A DNA stretch of 64,000 nt from Cladorhizidae sp. MBARI D1340-BT2 (lineage: Eukaryota; Porifera; Demospongiae; Poecilosclerida; Cladorhizidae): assembly GCA_028752905.1 (NCBI GenBank), contig JAQNBH010000011.1, forward strand, positions 248,001 through 312,000. Reading direction: 5' to 3'. Below the pieces are notes generated by a model, which saw only the letters and a list, made by a program, of their open reading frames with translations, did not search any database and had not been told where the DNA came from. The position numbers were made by a program, and so were the translations under genes. Of the stretch, positions 33,861-46,535 are shown in pieces. Every line of letters begins with the position of its first letter. Position 1 is the stretch's first letter.

Positions 33861-34195
33861 ACATCATATACAGTAAACTTGTGACATCATATCCAGTAAA
33901 CTTGTGACATCATATGCAGTAAAGTTGTGACATCATATCCAGTAAACTTGTGACATCATATGCAGTAAACTTGTGACATCATATCCATTAAACTTGTGAC
34001 ATCATATCCAGTAAACTTGTGACATCATATACAGTACAGTTGTGACATCATATACAGAAAACTTATGACAGTACAGTTGTGACATCATATACAGTACAGT
34101 TGTGATATCATATACAGTATAGTTGTGACATCATACGCAGTAAAGTTGTGACATCATATACAGTACAGTTGTTACAGTAAACTTGAATATACACT
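33861..34195. repeat. 23-bp tandem repeat with TGACATCA
   Basis: About 14 units around GTGACATCATATACAGTAAA. Each full unit carries TGACATCA, one base away from a CRE/AP-1-type octamer. It lies just beyond the 3' end of the MCCC2-like gene. Confidence 0.92.
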
Positions 34196-34430
34196 ACGGT
34201 TGTGACATAATTCAGTCAACACTGAAGTATGGCATACTAAGTATGACAACATACTAGATGTAGAGTATGTAATATTGTGTCAGTATAAGTCCCTGTGCAC
34301 TGAAAACAGTCTTCATTATATATATATATATATACATGATGTGGATATCTACCTATAGAGGCAATGACTGTGCCCATATCGTAACCAGTTCCCCCACAAA
34401 TGCAGCCACATGGCAGCCCAGCATGCTGTG
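34196..34430 (-). other. Putative 3' UTR of the MCCC2-like gene
   Basis: Unique sequence after the stop codon of the last exon, with a (TA)n run at about 34316-34335. I see no perfect AATAAA on the minus strand here, so the 3' end is uncertain. Confidence 0.4.
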
Positions 34431-34505
34431 TCACATGCGCAGCACTGCCAGAGAGCTGTTGGCATTGATGTTCGGGGTGGAGTATCGACTAGTAATAGCC
34501 AAACA
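34431..34505 (-). CDS. MCCC2-like gene, last exon (24 codons + stop)
   Basis: This 75-bp exon follows an acceptor CTGTCTCAG at 34514-34506 and starts in phase 0, matching the phase-0 end of the exon at 46287. It encodes CLAITSRYSTPNINANSSLA, then VLRM and TGA (34433-34431). MCCC2 proteins finish with a segment of the same length after the conserved 'D-T-R-x', ending in hydrophobic residues and Arg-Met. The equal length, correct phase, acceptor and terminal RM make this a convincing last exon despite low identity. The intron upstream (46286-34506) is about 11.8 kb and almost entirely tandem repeat. Alternative: a chance frame; the phase and length agreement argue against it. Confidence 0.75.
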   Translation of the reverse strand, partial: CLAITSRYSTPNINANSSLAVLRM

Positions 34506-34514
34506 CTGAGACAG

Positions 34515-35818
34515 TACCTGACATAATGGAAGAAGAACCTGACATAATGGAACAAGAACCTGACATAATGGAACAAGAACCCGACATAATGGAACAATAA
34601 CCTGACATAATGGAACAAGAACCTGACATAATGGAACAAGAACCTGACATAATGGAACAAGAACCTGACATAATGGAACAAGAACCTGACATAATGGAAC
34701 AAGAACCCGACATAATGGAACAAGAACCTGACATAATGGAACAAGAACCCGACATAATGGAACAAGAACCCGACATAATGGAACAAGAACCTGACATAAT
34801 GGAACAAGAACCTGACATAATGGAACAAGAACCTGACATAATGGAACAAGAACCTGATATGATGGAACAAGAACCTGACATACTGACATAATGGAACAAG
34901 AACCTGACATAATGGAACAAGAACCCGACATAATGGAACAAGAACTCGACATAGTGGAATAAGAACTAACATAATGGAACAAGAACCTGACATAATGGAA
35001 CAAGAACCCGACATAATGGAACAAGAACCTGACATAATGGAATAAGAACTAACATAATGGAACAAGAACCTGACATAATGGAACAAGAACCTGACATAAT
35101 GGAACAAGAATCTGAAATGGAACAAGAACCTGACATAATGGAATAAGAACTGACATAATGGAACAAGAACCCGACATAATGGAACAAGAACCCGACATAA
35201 TGGAACAAGAACCCGACATAATGGAACAAGAACCTGACATAATGGAACAAGAACCCGACATAATGGAACAAGAACCTGACATAATGGAACAAGAACCCGA
35301 CATAATGGAACAAGAATCTGAAATGGAACAAGAACCCGGACATAATGGAACAAGAATCTGAAATGGAACAAGAACCTGACATAATGGAATAAGAACTGAC
35401 ATAATGGAACAAGAACCAGACATAATGGAACAAGAACCTGACATAATGGAACAAGAACCCGACATAATGGAACAAGAACCTGACATAATGGAACAAGAAC
35501 CTGACATAATGGAACAAGAATCTGAAATGGAACAAGAACCTGACATAATGGAATAAGAACTGACAATGGAACAAGAACCCGACATAATGGAACAAGAACC
35601 CGACATAATGGAACAAGAACCCGACATAATGGAACAAGAATCTGAAATGGAACAAGAACCCGACATAATGGAACAAGAACCTGACATAATGGAACAAGAA
35701 CCCGACATAATGGAACAAGAACCTGACATAATGGAACAAGAACCTGACATAATGGAACAAGAATCTGAAATGGAACAAGAACCTGACATAATGGAACAAG
35801 AACCCGACATAATGCACC
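34515..35818. repeat. 21-bp tandem repeat (intronic)
   Basis: About 62 units of ACATAATGGAACAAGAACCT(G), with CCG/CTG and deleted variants (AATCTGAA; AACTAACATAATGG). Because 21 is a multiple of 3 and the unit lacks stops in most frames, long frames appear on both strands (MEQEPDI on plus; SGSCSIM, VLVPLCR or FLFHYVR on minus). These are a by-product of the repeat. It fills the start of the last MCCC2-like intron. Confidence 0.96.
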
Positions 35819-36719
35819 TGTAGCTAGGTGGACATCAAATAAAAACCAATTCACACCTGTAGCTAGGTGGGCACCAAACTCACACCTGTAGCTAGGTTGG
35901 CATCAAATAAAAACCTGTTCACACCGGTAGCTAGGTGTAGCTAGGTGGGCATCAATCAAATAAAAACCAACTCACACCTGTAGCTAGGTGGGCATCAAAT
36001 AAAAACATGTTCACACCGGTAGCTAGGTGGGCATCAAATAAAACCAACTCACACCTGTAGCTAGGTGGACATCAAATAAAAAACAACTCACACCTGTAGC
36101 TAGATGGGCATCAAATTTTAAAAAAACTCACGCCTGTAGCTAGTTGGGCATCAAATAAAATAAAACTCACACCTGTAGCTAGGTGGGCATCAAATAAAAA
36201 CAACTCACACCTGTAGCTAGGTGACATCAAATAAAACCTGCTCACACCTGTAGCTAGGTAGGCATCAAATAAAACCAACTCCCACCTGCAGCTAGGTGGG
36301 CATCGAATAAAACCAATGCATACCTGTAGCTAGGTGGGCATCAAATAAAAACCGGCTCACACCTGTAGCTAGGTGGGCACCAAATAAAAAACAACTCACA
36401 CCTGTAGCTAGGTGGACATCAAATAAAAACCAACTCACACCTATAGCTAGGTGGACATTAAATAAAAACCAACTCACACCTGTAGCTAGGTGGGCAACAA
36501 ATAAAAACAACTCACACATGTAGCTAGGTGGGCATCAAATCAAAAACAACTCACACCTGTAGCTAGGTGGGCATCAAATAAAAACAACTCACACCTGTAG
36601 CTAGGTGACATCAAATAAAACCTGCTCACACCTGTAGCTAGGTGGGCATCAAATAAAACCAACTCACACCTGTAGCTAGGTGGGCATCAAATAAAAACAA
36701 CTCACCTGTAGCTATGTGT
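35819..36719. repeat. ~39-bp tandem repeat (intronic)
   Basis: About 23 units of CACACCTGTAGCTAGGTGGG followed by CATCAAATAAAAACCAACT, with length variants in the A-run. Located in the same intron as the 21-bp and 49-bp arrays. Confidence 0.95.
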
Positions 36720-36752
36720 TGGGAATGTCACAATATGGGTAAAGGATATTGG

Positions 36753-39700
36753 GCCAGCACAATGAAGAACTGACCACCCAAGCAGCCTGGTGCTGTATAT
36801 GATGAGCACAATGAAGAAGTGACCACCCAAGCAGCCTGGTGCTGTATATGATGAGCACAATGAAGAAGTGACCACTCAAGCAGCCTGGTGCTGTATATGA
36901 TGAGCACAATGAAGAAGTGACCACTCAAGCAGCCTGGTGCTGTATATGATGAGCACAATGAAGAAGTGACCACCCAAGCAGCCTGGTGCTGTATATGATG
37001 AGCACAATGAAGAAGTGACCACTCAAGCAGCCTGGTGCTGTATATGATGAGCACAATGAAGAAGTGACCACCCAAGCAGCCTGGTGCTGTATATGATGAG
37101 CACAATGAAGAAGTGACCACCCAAGCAGCCTGGTGCTGTATATGATGAGCACAATGAAGAATTGACCACTCAAGCAGCCTGGTGCTGTATATGATGAGCA
37201 CAATGAAGAAGTGACCACTCAAGCAGCCTGGTGCTGTATATGATGAGCACAATGAAGAAGTGACCACCCAAGCAGCCTGGTGCTGTATATGATGAGCACA
37301 ATGAAGAAGTGACCACTCAAGCAGCATGGTGCTGTATATGATGAGCACAATGAAGAAGTGACCACCCAAGCAGCCTGGTGCTGTATATGATGAGCACAAT
37401 GAAGAAGTGACCACTCAAGCAGCCTGGTGCTGTATATGATGAGCACAATGAAGAAGTGACCATTCAAGCAGCCTGGTGCTGTATATGATGAGCACAATGA
37501 AGAAGTGACCACCCAAGCAGCCTGGTGCTGTATATGATGAGCACAATGAAGAAGTGACCACCCAAGCAGCCTGGTGCTGTATATGATGAGCACAATGAAG
37601 AAGTGACCACACAAGCAGCCTGGTGCTGTATATGATGAGCACAATGAAGAAGTGACCACCCAAGCAGCCTGGTGCTGTATATGATGAGCACAATGAAGAA
37701 GTGACCACCCAAGCAGCCTGGTGCTGTATATGATGAGCACAATGAAGAAGTGACCACTCAAGCAGCCTGGTGCTGTATATGATGAGCACAATGAAGAAGT
37801 GACCACCCAAGCAGCCTGGTGCTGTATATGATGAGCACAATGAAGAAGTGACCACTCAAGCAGCCTGGTGCTGTATATGATGAGCACAATGAAGAAGTGA
37901 CCACCCAAGCAGCCTGGTGCTGTATATGATGAGCACAATGAAGAAGTGACCACTCAAGCAGCCTGGTGCTGTATATGATGAGCACAATGAAGAAGTGACC
38001 ACCCAAGCAGCCTGGTGCTGTATATGATGAGCACAATGAAGAAGTGACCACTCAAGCAGCCTGGTGCTGTATATGATGAGCACAATGAAGAAGTGACCAC
38101 TCAAGCAGCCTGGTGCTGTATATGATGAGCACAATGAAGAAGTGACCACTCAAGCAGCCTGGTGCTGTATATGATGAGCACAATGAAGAAGTGACCACCC
38201 AAGCAGCCTGGTGCTGTATATGATGAGCACAATGAAGAAGTGACCACTCAAGCAGCCTGGTGCTGTATATGATGAGCACAATGAAGAAGTGACCACCCAA
38301 GCAGCCTGGTGCTGTATATGATGAGCACAATGAAGAAGTGACCACCCAAGCAGCCTGGTGCTGTATATGATGAGCACAATGAAGAAGTGACCACCCAAGC
38401 AGCCTGGTGCTGTATATGATGAGAACAATGAAGAAGTGACCACTCAAGCAGCCTGGTGCTGTATATGATGAGCACAATGAAGAAGTGACCACCCAAGCAG
38501 CCTGGTGCTGTATATGATGAGCACAATGAAGAAGTGACCACCCAAGCAGCCTGGTGCTGTATATGATGAGCACAATGAAGAAGTGACCACCCAAGCAGCC
38601 TGGTGCTGTATATGATGAGCACAATGAAGAAGTGACCACCCAAGCAGCCTGGTGCTGTATATGATGAGCACAATGAAGAAGTGACCACCCAAACAGCCTG
38701 GTGCTGTATATGATGAGCACAATGAAGAAGTGACCACCCAAGCAGCCTGGTGCTGTATATGATGAGCACAATGAAGAAGTGACCACCCAAGCAGCCTGGT
38801 GCTGTATATGATGAGCACAATGAAGAAGTGACCACCCAAGCAGCCTGGTGCTGTATATGATGAGCACAATGAAGAAGTGACCACTCAAGCAGCCTGGTGC
38901 TGTATATGATGAGCACAATGAAGAAGTGACCACTCAAGCAGCCTGGTGCTGTATATGATGAGCACAATGAAGAAGTGACCACCCAAGCAGCCTGGTGCTG
39001 TATATGATGAGCACAATGAAGAAGTGACCACTCAAGCAGCCTGGTGCTGTATATGATGAGCACAATGAAGAAGTGACCACTCAAGCAGCCTGGTGCTGTA
39101 TATGATGAGCACAATGAAGAAGTGACCACTCAAGCAGCCTGGTGCTGTATATGATGAGCACAATGAAGAAGTGACCACTCAAGCAGCCTGGTGCTGTATA
39201 TGATGAGCACAATGAAGAAGTGACCACTCAAGCAGCCTGGTGCTGTATATGATGAGCACAATGAAGAAGTGACCACTCAAGCAGCCTGGTGCTGTATATG
39301 ATGAGCACAATGAAGAAGTGACCACTCAAGCAGCCTGGTGCTGTATATGATGAGCACAATGAAGAAGTGACCACCCAAGCAGCCTGGTGCTGTATATGAT
39401 GAGCACATTGAAGAAGTGACCACCCAAGCAGCCTGGTGCTGTATATGATGAGCACAATGAAGAAGTGACCACTCAAGCAGCCTCGTGCTGTATATGATGA
39501 GCACAATGAAGAAGTGACGACCCAAGCAGCCTGGTGCTGTATATGATGAGCACAATGAAGAAGTGACCACCCAAGCAGCCTGGTGCTGTATATGATGAGC
39601 ACAATGAAGAAGTGACCACCCAAGCAGCCTGGTGCTGTATATGATGAGCACAATGAAGAAGTGACCACCCAAGCAGCCTGGTGCTGTATATGATGAGCAC

Positions 39701-42700
39701 AATGAAGAAGTGACCACTCAAGCAGCCTGGTGCTGTATATGATGAGCACAATGAAGAAGTGACCACCCAAGCAGCCTGGTGCTGTATATGATGAGCACAA
39801 TGAAGAAGTGACCACCCAAGCAGCCTGGTGCTGTATATGATGAGCACAATGAAGAAGTGACCACCCAAGCAGCCTGGTGCTGTATATGATGAGCACAATG
39901 AAGAAGTGACCACCCAAGCAGCCTGGTGCTGTATATGATGAGCACAATGAAGAAGTGACCACCCAAGCAGCCTGGTGCTGTATATGATGAGCACAATGAA
40001 GAAGTGACCACTCAAGCAGCCTGGTGCTGTATATGATGAGCACAATGAAGAAGTGACCACCCAAGCAGCCTGGTGCTGTATATGATGAGCACAATGAAGA
40101 AGTGACCACTCAAGCAGCCTGGTGCTGTATATGATGAGCACAATGAAGAAGTGACCACTCAAGCAGCCTGGTGCTGTATATGATGAGCACAATGAAGAAG
40201 TGACCACTCAAGCAGCCTGGTGCTGTATATGATGAGCACAATGAAGAAGTGACCACCCAAGCAGCCTGGTGCTGTATATGATGAGCACAATGAAGAAGTG
40301 ACCACTCAAGCAGCCTGGTGCTGTATATGATGAGCACAATGAAGAAGTGACCACCCAAGCAGCCTGGTGCTGTATATGATGAGCACAATGAAGAAGTGAC
40401 CACCCAAGCAGCCTGGTGCTGTATATGATGAGCACAATGAAGAAGTGACCACCCAAGCAGCCTGGTGCTGTATATGATGAGCACAATGAAGAAGTGACCA
40501 CCCAAGCAGCCTGGTGCTGTATATGATGAGCACAATGAAGAAGTGACCACTCAAGCAGCCTGGTGCTGTATATGATGAGCACAATGAAGAAGTGACCACT
40601 CAAGCAGCCTGGTGCTGTATATGATGAGCACAATGAAGAAGTGACCACCCAAGCAGCCTGTTGCTGTATATGATGAGCACAATGAAGAAGTGACCACCCA
40701 AGCAGCCTGGTGCTGTATATGATGAGCACAATGAAGAAGTGACCACCCAAGCAGCCTGGTGCTGTATATGATGAGCACAATGAAAAAGTGACCACCCAAG
40801 CAGCCTGGTGCTGTATATGATGAGCACAATGAAGAAGTGACCACCCAAGCAGCCTGGTGCTGTATATGATGAGCACAATGAAGAAGTGACCACCCAAGCA
40901 GCCTGGTGCTGTATATGATGAGCACAATGAAGAAGTGACCACCCAAGCAGCCTGGTGCTGTATATGATGAGCACAATGAAGAAGTGACCACTCAAGCAGC
41001 CTGGTGCTGTATATGATGAGCACAATGAAGAAGTGACCACTCAAGCAGCCTGGTGCTGTATATGATGAGCACAATGAAGAAGTGACCACCCAAGCAGCCT
41101 GGTGCTGTATATGATGAGCACAATGAAGAAGTGACCACTCAAGCAGCCTGGTGCTGTATATGATGAGCACAATGAAGAAGTGACCCCAAGCAGCCTGGTG
41201 CTGTATATGATGAGCACAATGAAGAAGTGACCACCCAAGCAGCCTGGTGCTGTATATGATGAGCACAATGAAGAAGTGACCACCCAAGCAGCCTGGTGCT
41301 GTATATGATGAGCACAATGAAGAAGTGACCACCCAAGCAGCCTGGTGCTGTATATGATGAGCACAATGAAGAAGTGACCACTCAAGCAGCCTGGTGCTGT
41401 ATATGATGAGCACAATGAAGAAGTGACCACCCAAGCAGCCTGGTGCTGTATATGATGAGCACAATGAAGAAGTGACCACCCAAGCAGCCTGGTGCTGTAT
41501 ATGATGAGCACAATGAAGAAGTGACGACCCAAGCAGCCTGGTGCTGTATATGATGAGCACAATGAAGAAGTGACCACCCAAGCAGCCTGGTGCTGTATAT
41601 GATGAGCACAATGAAGAAGTGACCACCCAAGCAGCCTGATGCTATATATGATGAGCACAATGAAGAAGTGACCACCCAAGCAGCCTGGTGCTGTATATGA
41701 TGAGCACAATGAAGAAGTGACCACCCAAGCAGCCTGGTGCTGTATATGATGAGCACAATGAAGAAGTGACCACTCAAGCAGCCTGGTGCTGTATATGATG
41801 AGCACAATGAAGAAGTGACCACCCAAGCAGCCTGGTGCTATATATGATGAGCACAATGAAGAAGTGACCACCCAAGCAGCCTGGTGCTGTATATGATGAG
41901 CACAATGAAGAAGTGACCACTCAAGCAGCCTGGTGCTGTATATGATGAGCACAATGAAGAAGTGACCACTCAAGCAGCCTGGTGCTGTATATGATGAGCA
42001 CAATGAAGAAGTGACCACCCAAGCAGCCTGGTGCTGTATATGATGAGCACAATGAAGAAGTGACCACCCAAGCAGCCTGGTGCTGTATATGATGAGCACA
42101 ATGAAGAAGTGACCACCCAAGCAGCCTGGTGCTGTATATGATGAGCACAATGAAGAAGTGACCACCCAAGCAGCCTGGTGCTGTATATGATGAGCACAAT
42201 GAAGAAGTGACCACCCAAGCAGCCTGGTGCTGTATATGATGAGCACAATGAAGAAGTGACCACCCAAGCAGCCTGGTGCTGTATATGATGAGAACAATGA
42301 AGAAGTGACCACCCAAGCAGCCTGGTGCTGTATATGATGAGCACAATGAAGAAGTGACCACCCAAGCAGCTGGTGCTGTATATGATGAGCACAATGAAGA
42401 AGTGACCACCCAAGCAGCCTGGTGCTGTATATGATGAGCACAATGAAGAAGTGACCACCCAAGCAGCCTGGTGCTGTATATGATGAGCACAATGAAGAAG
42501 TGACCACCCAAGCAGCCTGGTGCTGTATATGATGAGCACAATGAAGAAGTGACCACCCAAGCAGCCTGGTGCTGTATATGATGAGCACAATGAAGAAGTG
42601 ACCACTCAAGCAGCCTGGTGCTGTATATGATGAGCACAATGAAGAAGTGACCACTCAAGCAGCCTGGTGCTGTATATGATGAGCACAATGAAGAAGTGAC

Positions 42701-45700
42701 CACCAAAGCAGCCTGGTGCTGTATATGATGAGCACAATGAAGAAGTGACCACTCAAGCAGCCTGGTGCTGTATATGATGAGCACAATGAAGAAGTGACCA
42801 CCCAAGCGGCCTGGTGCTGTATATGATGAGCACAATGAAGAAGTGACCACCCAAGCAGCCTGGTGCTGTATATGATGAGCACAATGAAGAAGTGACCACC
42901 CAAGCAGCCTGGTGCTGTATATGATGAGCACAATGAAGAAGTGACCACCCAAGCAGCCTGGTGCTGTATATGATGAGCACAATGAAGAAGTGACCACCCA
43001 AGCAGCCTGGTGCTGTATATGATGAGCACAATGAAGAAGTGACCACCCAAGCAGCTGGTGCTGTATATGATGAGCACAATGAAGAAGTAACCACCCAAGC
43101 AGCCTGGTGCTGTATATGATGAGCACAATGAAGAAGTGACCACCCAAGCAGCCTGGTGCTGTATATGATGAGCACAATGAAGAAGTGACCACCCAAGCAG
43201 CCTGGTGCTGTATATGATGAGCACAATGAAGAAGTGACCACTCAAGCGGCCTGGTGCTGTATATGATGAGCACAATGAAGAAGTGACCACCCAAGCGGCC
43301 TGGTGCTGTATATGATGAGCACAATGAAGAAGTGACCACCCAAGCAGCCTGGTGCTGTATATGATGAGCACAATGAAGAAGTGACCACCCAAGCAGCCTG
43401 GTGCTGTATATGATGAGCACAATGAAGAAGTGACCACCCAAGCAGCCTGGTGCTGTATATGATGAGCACAATGAAGAAGTGACCACTCAAGCAGCCTGGT
43501 GCTGTATATGATGAGCACAATGAAGAAGTGACCACCCAAGCAGCCTGGTGCTGTATATGATGAGCACAATGAAGAAGTGACCACCCAAGCAGCCTGGTGC
43601 TGTATATGATGAGCACAATGAAGAAGTGACCACCCAAGCAGCCTGGTGCTGTATATGATGAGCACAATGAAGAAGTGACCACCCAAGCAGCCTGGTGCTG
43701 TATATGATGAGCACAATGAAGAAGTGACCACTCAAGCAGCCTGGTGCTGTATATGATGAGCACAATGAAGAAGTGACCACCCAAGCAGCCTGGTGCTGTA
43801 TATGATGAACACAATGAAGAAGTGACCACCCAAGCAGCCTGGTGCTGTATATGATGAACACAATGAAGAAGTGACCACTCAAGCAGCCTGGTGCTGTATA
43901 TGATGAGCACAATGAAGAAGTGACCACCCAAGCAGCCTGGTGCTGTATATGATGAGCACAATGAAGAAGTGACCACCCAAGCAGCCTGGTGCTGTATATG
44001 ATGAGCACAATGAAGAAGTGACCACTCAAGCAGCCTGGTGCTGTATATGATGAGCACAATGAAGAAGTGACCACTCAAGCAGCCTGGTGCTGTATATGAT
44101 GAGCACAATGAAGAAGTGACCACCCAAGCAGCCTGGTGCTGTATATGATGAGCACAATGAAGAAGTGACCACCCAAGCAGCCTGGTGCTGTATATGATGA
44201 GCATAATGAAGAAGTGACCACTCAAGCAGCCTGGTGCTGTATATGATGAGCACAATGAAGAAGTGACCACTCAAGCAGCCTGCTGCTGTATATGATGAGC
44301 ACAATGAAGAAGTGACCACTCAAGCAGCCTGCTGCTGTATATGATGAGCACAATGAAGAAGTGACCACCCAAGCAGCCTGGTGCTGTATATGATGAACAC
44401 AATGAAGAAGTGACCACCCAAGCAGCCTGGTGCTGTATATGATGAGCACAATGAAGAAGTGACCACTCAAGCAGCCTGGTGCTGTATATGATGAGCACAA
44501 TGAAGAAGTGACCACTCAAGCAGCCTGGTGCTGTATATGATGAGCACAATGAAGAAGTGACTACTCAAGCAGCCTGGTGCTGTATATGATGAGCACAATG
44601 AAGAAGTGACCACCCAAGCAGCCTGGTGCTGTATATGATGAGCACAATGAAGAAGTGACCACCCAAGCAGCCTGGTGCTGTATATGATGAGCACAATGAA
44701 GAAGTGACCACCCAAGCAGCCTGGTGCTGTATATGATGAGCACAATGAAGAAGTGACCACCCAAGCAGCCTGGTGCTGTATATGATGAGCACAATGAAGA
44801 AGTGACCACCCAAGCAGCCTGGTGCTGTATATGATGAGCACAATGAAGAAGTGACCACCCAAGCAGCCTGGTGCTGTATATGATGAGCACAATGAAGAAG
44901 TGACCACCCAAGCAGCCTGGTGCTGTATATGATGAGCACAATGAAGAAGTGACCACTCAAGCAGCCTGGTGCTGTATATGATGAGCACAATGAAGAAGTG
45001 ACCACCCAAGCAGCCTGGTGCTGTATATGATGAGCACAATGAAGAAGTGACCACTCAAGCAGCCTGGTGCTGTATATGATGAGCACAATGAAGAAGTGAC
45101 CACCCAAGCAGCCTGGTGCTGTATATGATGAGCACAGTGAAGAAGTGACCACTCAAGCAGCCTGGTGCTGTATATGATGAGCACAATGAAGAAGTGACCA
45201 CTCAAGCAACCTGGTGCTGTATATGATGAGCACAATGAAGAAGTGACCACTCAAGCAGCCTGGTGCTGTATATGATGAGCACAATGAAGAAGTGACCACC
45301 CAAGCAGCCTGGTGCTGTATATGATGAGCACAATGAAGAAGTGACCACTCAAGCAGCTGGTGCTGTATATGATGAGCACAATGAAGAAGTGACCACTCAA
45401 GCAGCCTGGTGCTGTATATGATGAGCACAATGAAGAAGTGACCACCCAAGCAGCTGGTGCTGTATATGATGAGCACAATGAAGAAGTGACCACTCAAGCA
45501 GCTTGGTGCTGTATATGATGAGCACAATGAAGAAGTGACCACTCAAGCAGCCTGGTGCTGTATATGATGAGCACAATGAAGAAGTGACCACCCAAGCAGC
45601 CTGGTGCTGTATATGATGAGCACAATGAAGAAGTGACCACTCAAGCAGCCTGGTGCTGTATATGATGAGCACAATGAAGAAGTGACCACCCAAGCAGCCT

Positions 45701-46131
45701 GGTGCTGTATATGATGAGCACAATGAAGAAGTGACCACCCAAGCAGCCTGGTGCTGTATATGATGAGCACAATGAAGAAGTGACCACCCAAGCAGCCTGG
45801 TGCTGTATATGATGAGCACAATGAAGAAGTGACCACCCAAGCAGCCTGGTGCTGTATATGATGAGCACAATGAAGAAGTGACCACCCAAGCAGCCTGGTG
45901 CTGTATATGATGAGCACAATGAAGAAGTGACCACCCAAGCAGCCTGGTGCTGTATATGATGAGCACAATGAAGAAGTGACCACTCAAGCAGCCTGGTGCT
46001 GTATATGATGAGCACAATGAAGAAGTGACCACTCAAGCAGCCTGGTGCTGTATATGATGAGCACAATGAAGAAGTGACCACCCAAGCAGCCTGGTGCTGT
46101 ATATGATGAGCACAATGAAGAAGTGACCACT
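36753..46131. repeat. 49-bp satellite, ~190 units (intronic)
   Basis: A 9.4-kb array of units with AAGCAGCCTGGTGCTGTATA and TGATGAGCACAATGAAGAAG. It is highly homogeneous; the main variant is CCACCCAAG versus CCACTCAAG, plus a few 48-bp units (CAGCTGGTGCTG) near 42368, 43054, 45355 and 45452. The unit is not a multiple of 3, so three units (147 bp) return to frame. The many overlapping minus-strand frames (VVTSSLCSSYTAPGCL) are repeat artefacts. 36720-36752 is a short unique lead-in. The array lies in the last intron of the MCCC2-like gene. Confidence 0.97.
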
Positions 46132-46286
46132 CCATTGATTTGCTGAAGACTTAGTCGTGCATTTCTCCATTTATCAGCTCACAGAACACAAAAACAAACA
46201 ACAGCCAGTTAGGCCACCCTTTACCATTTCAAATCATGTGATGTTAAAAATTTATAATCTTCATCAATGCTTGTAGAAATACGTAC
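46132..46286 (-). other. Intron start of the MCCC2-like gene (unique)
   Basis: Unique sequence between the 49-bp array and the exon at 46287. The donor at 46286 reads GTACGTATTTC on the minus strand. I see no further exon here. Confidence 0.6.
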
Positions 46287-46496
46287 CTGTCTAGTTTCAC
46301 TAGGCAGAATGATGCCATCGTGATAGAGGGCGGAGCTTGGGTAGACGGACTCCTCCCATCTGAGTTCCTCGCTACTCACTGCAGCAGGAGCTCTTGTGTG
46401 CTGGCCAAGAGCTTGGTGGAGATGAGCTGGGCTGGCCAATGCCAGGCAGCCATGAGGCCAGCAGAAGGTAAAGTGTGGCTCCATGCACCTGCCACA
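46287..46496 (-). CDS. MCCC2-like gene, penultimate exon
   Basis: A 210-bp, phase 0-0 exon (70 codons). The acceptor is TTATTAG (AG at 46498-46497) and the donor is CAG|GTACGT. It starts CGRCMEPHFTFCWP, which lines up with the MCCC2 segment 'M|CGRAY-x-P-x-F-x-x-x-WP' directly after the GGSYG loop. It ends SSALYHDGIILPSETRQ, matching 'SSAR-x-W-D-D-G-I-I-D-P-A-D-T-R'. These two blocks anchor both ends. Between them MCCC2 has a Gly-Gly motif (MGGEQAA) and a longer linker; here the segment reads LALASPAHLHQALG and is about 13 residues shorter. So the family is clear but the active-site loop is not conserved, and the protein may not be a working carboxyltransferase. Confidence 0.85.
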
Positions 46497-46535
46497 CTAA
46501 TAAGGATAATAATAATTGTAATGCCTCCAGCCCAC

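Noticed and set aside
34349..35854. 501-codon minus-strand frame of FLFHYVR/VLVPLCR heptads as a membrane protein
   Set aside because: It is the 21-bp repeat read in phase; all frames on both strands are open. Part of it overlaps the true last MCCC2-like exon in a different frame.
36728..46135. Very long minus-strand frames (up to 537 codons) with VVTSSLCSSYTAPGCL-type repeats as a repetitive protein gene
   Set aside because: All are phase readings of the 49-bp satellite. Frames overlap each other in several phases, have no flanking non-repeat coding sequence, and lie inside an intron of the MCCC2-like gene.
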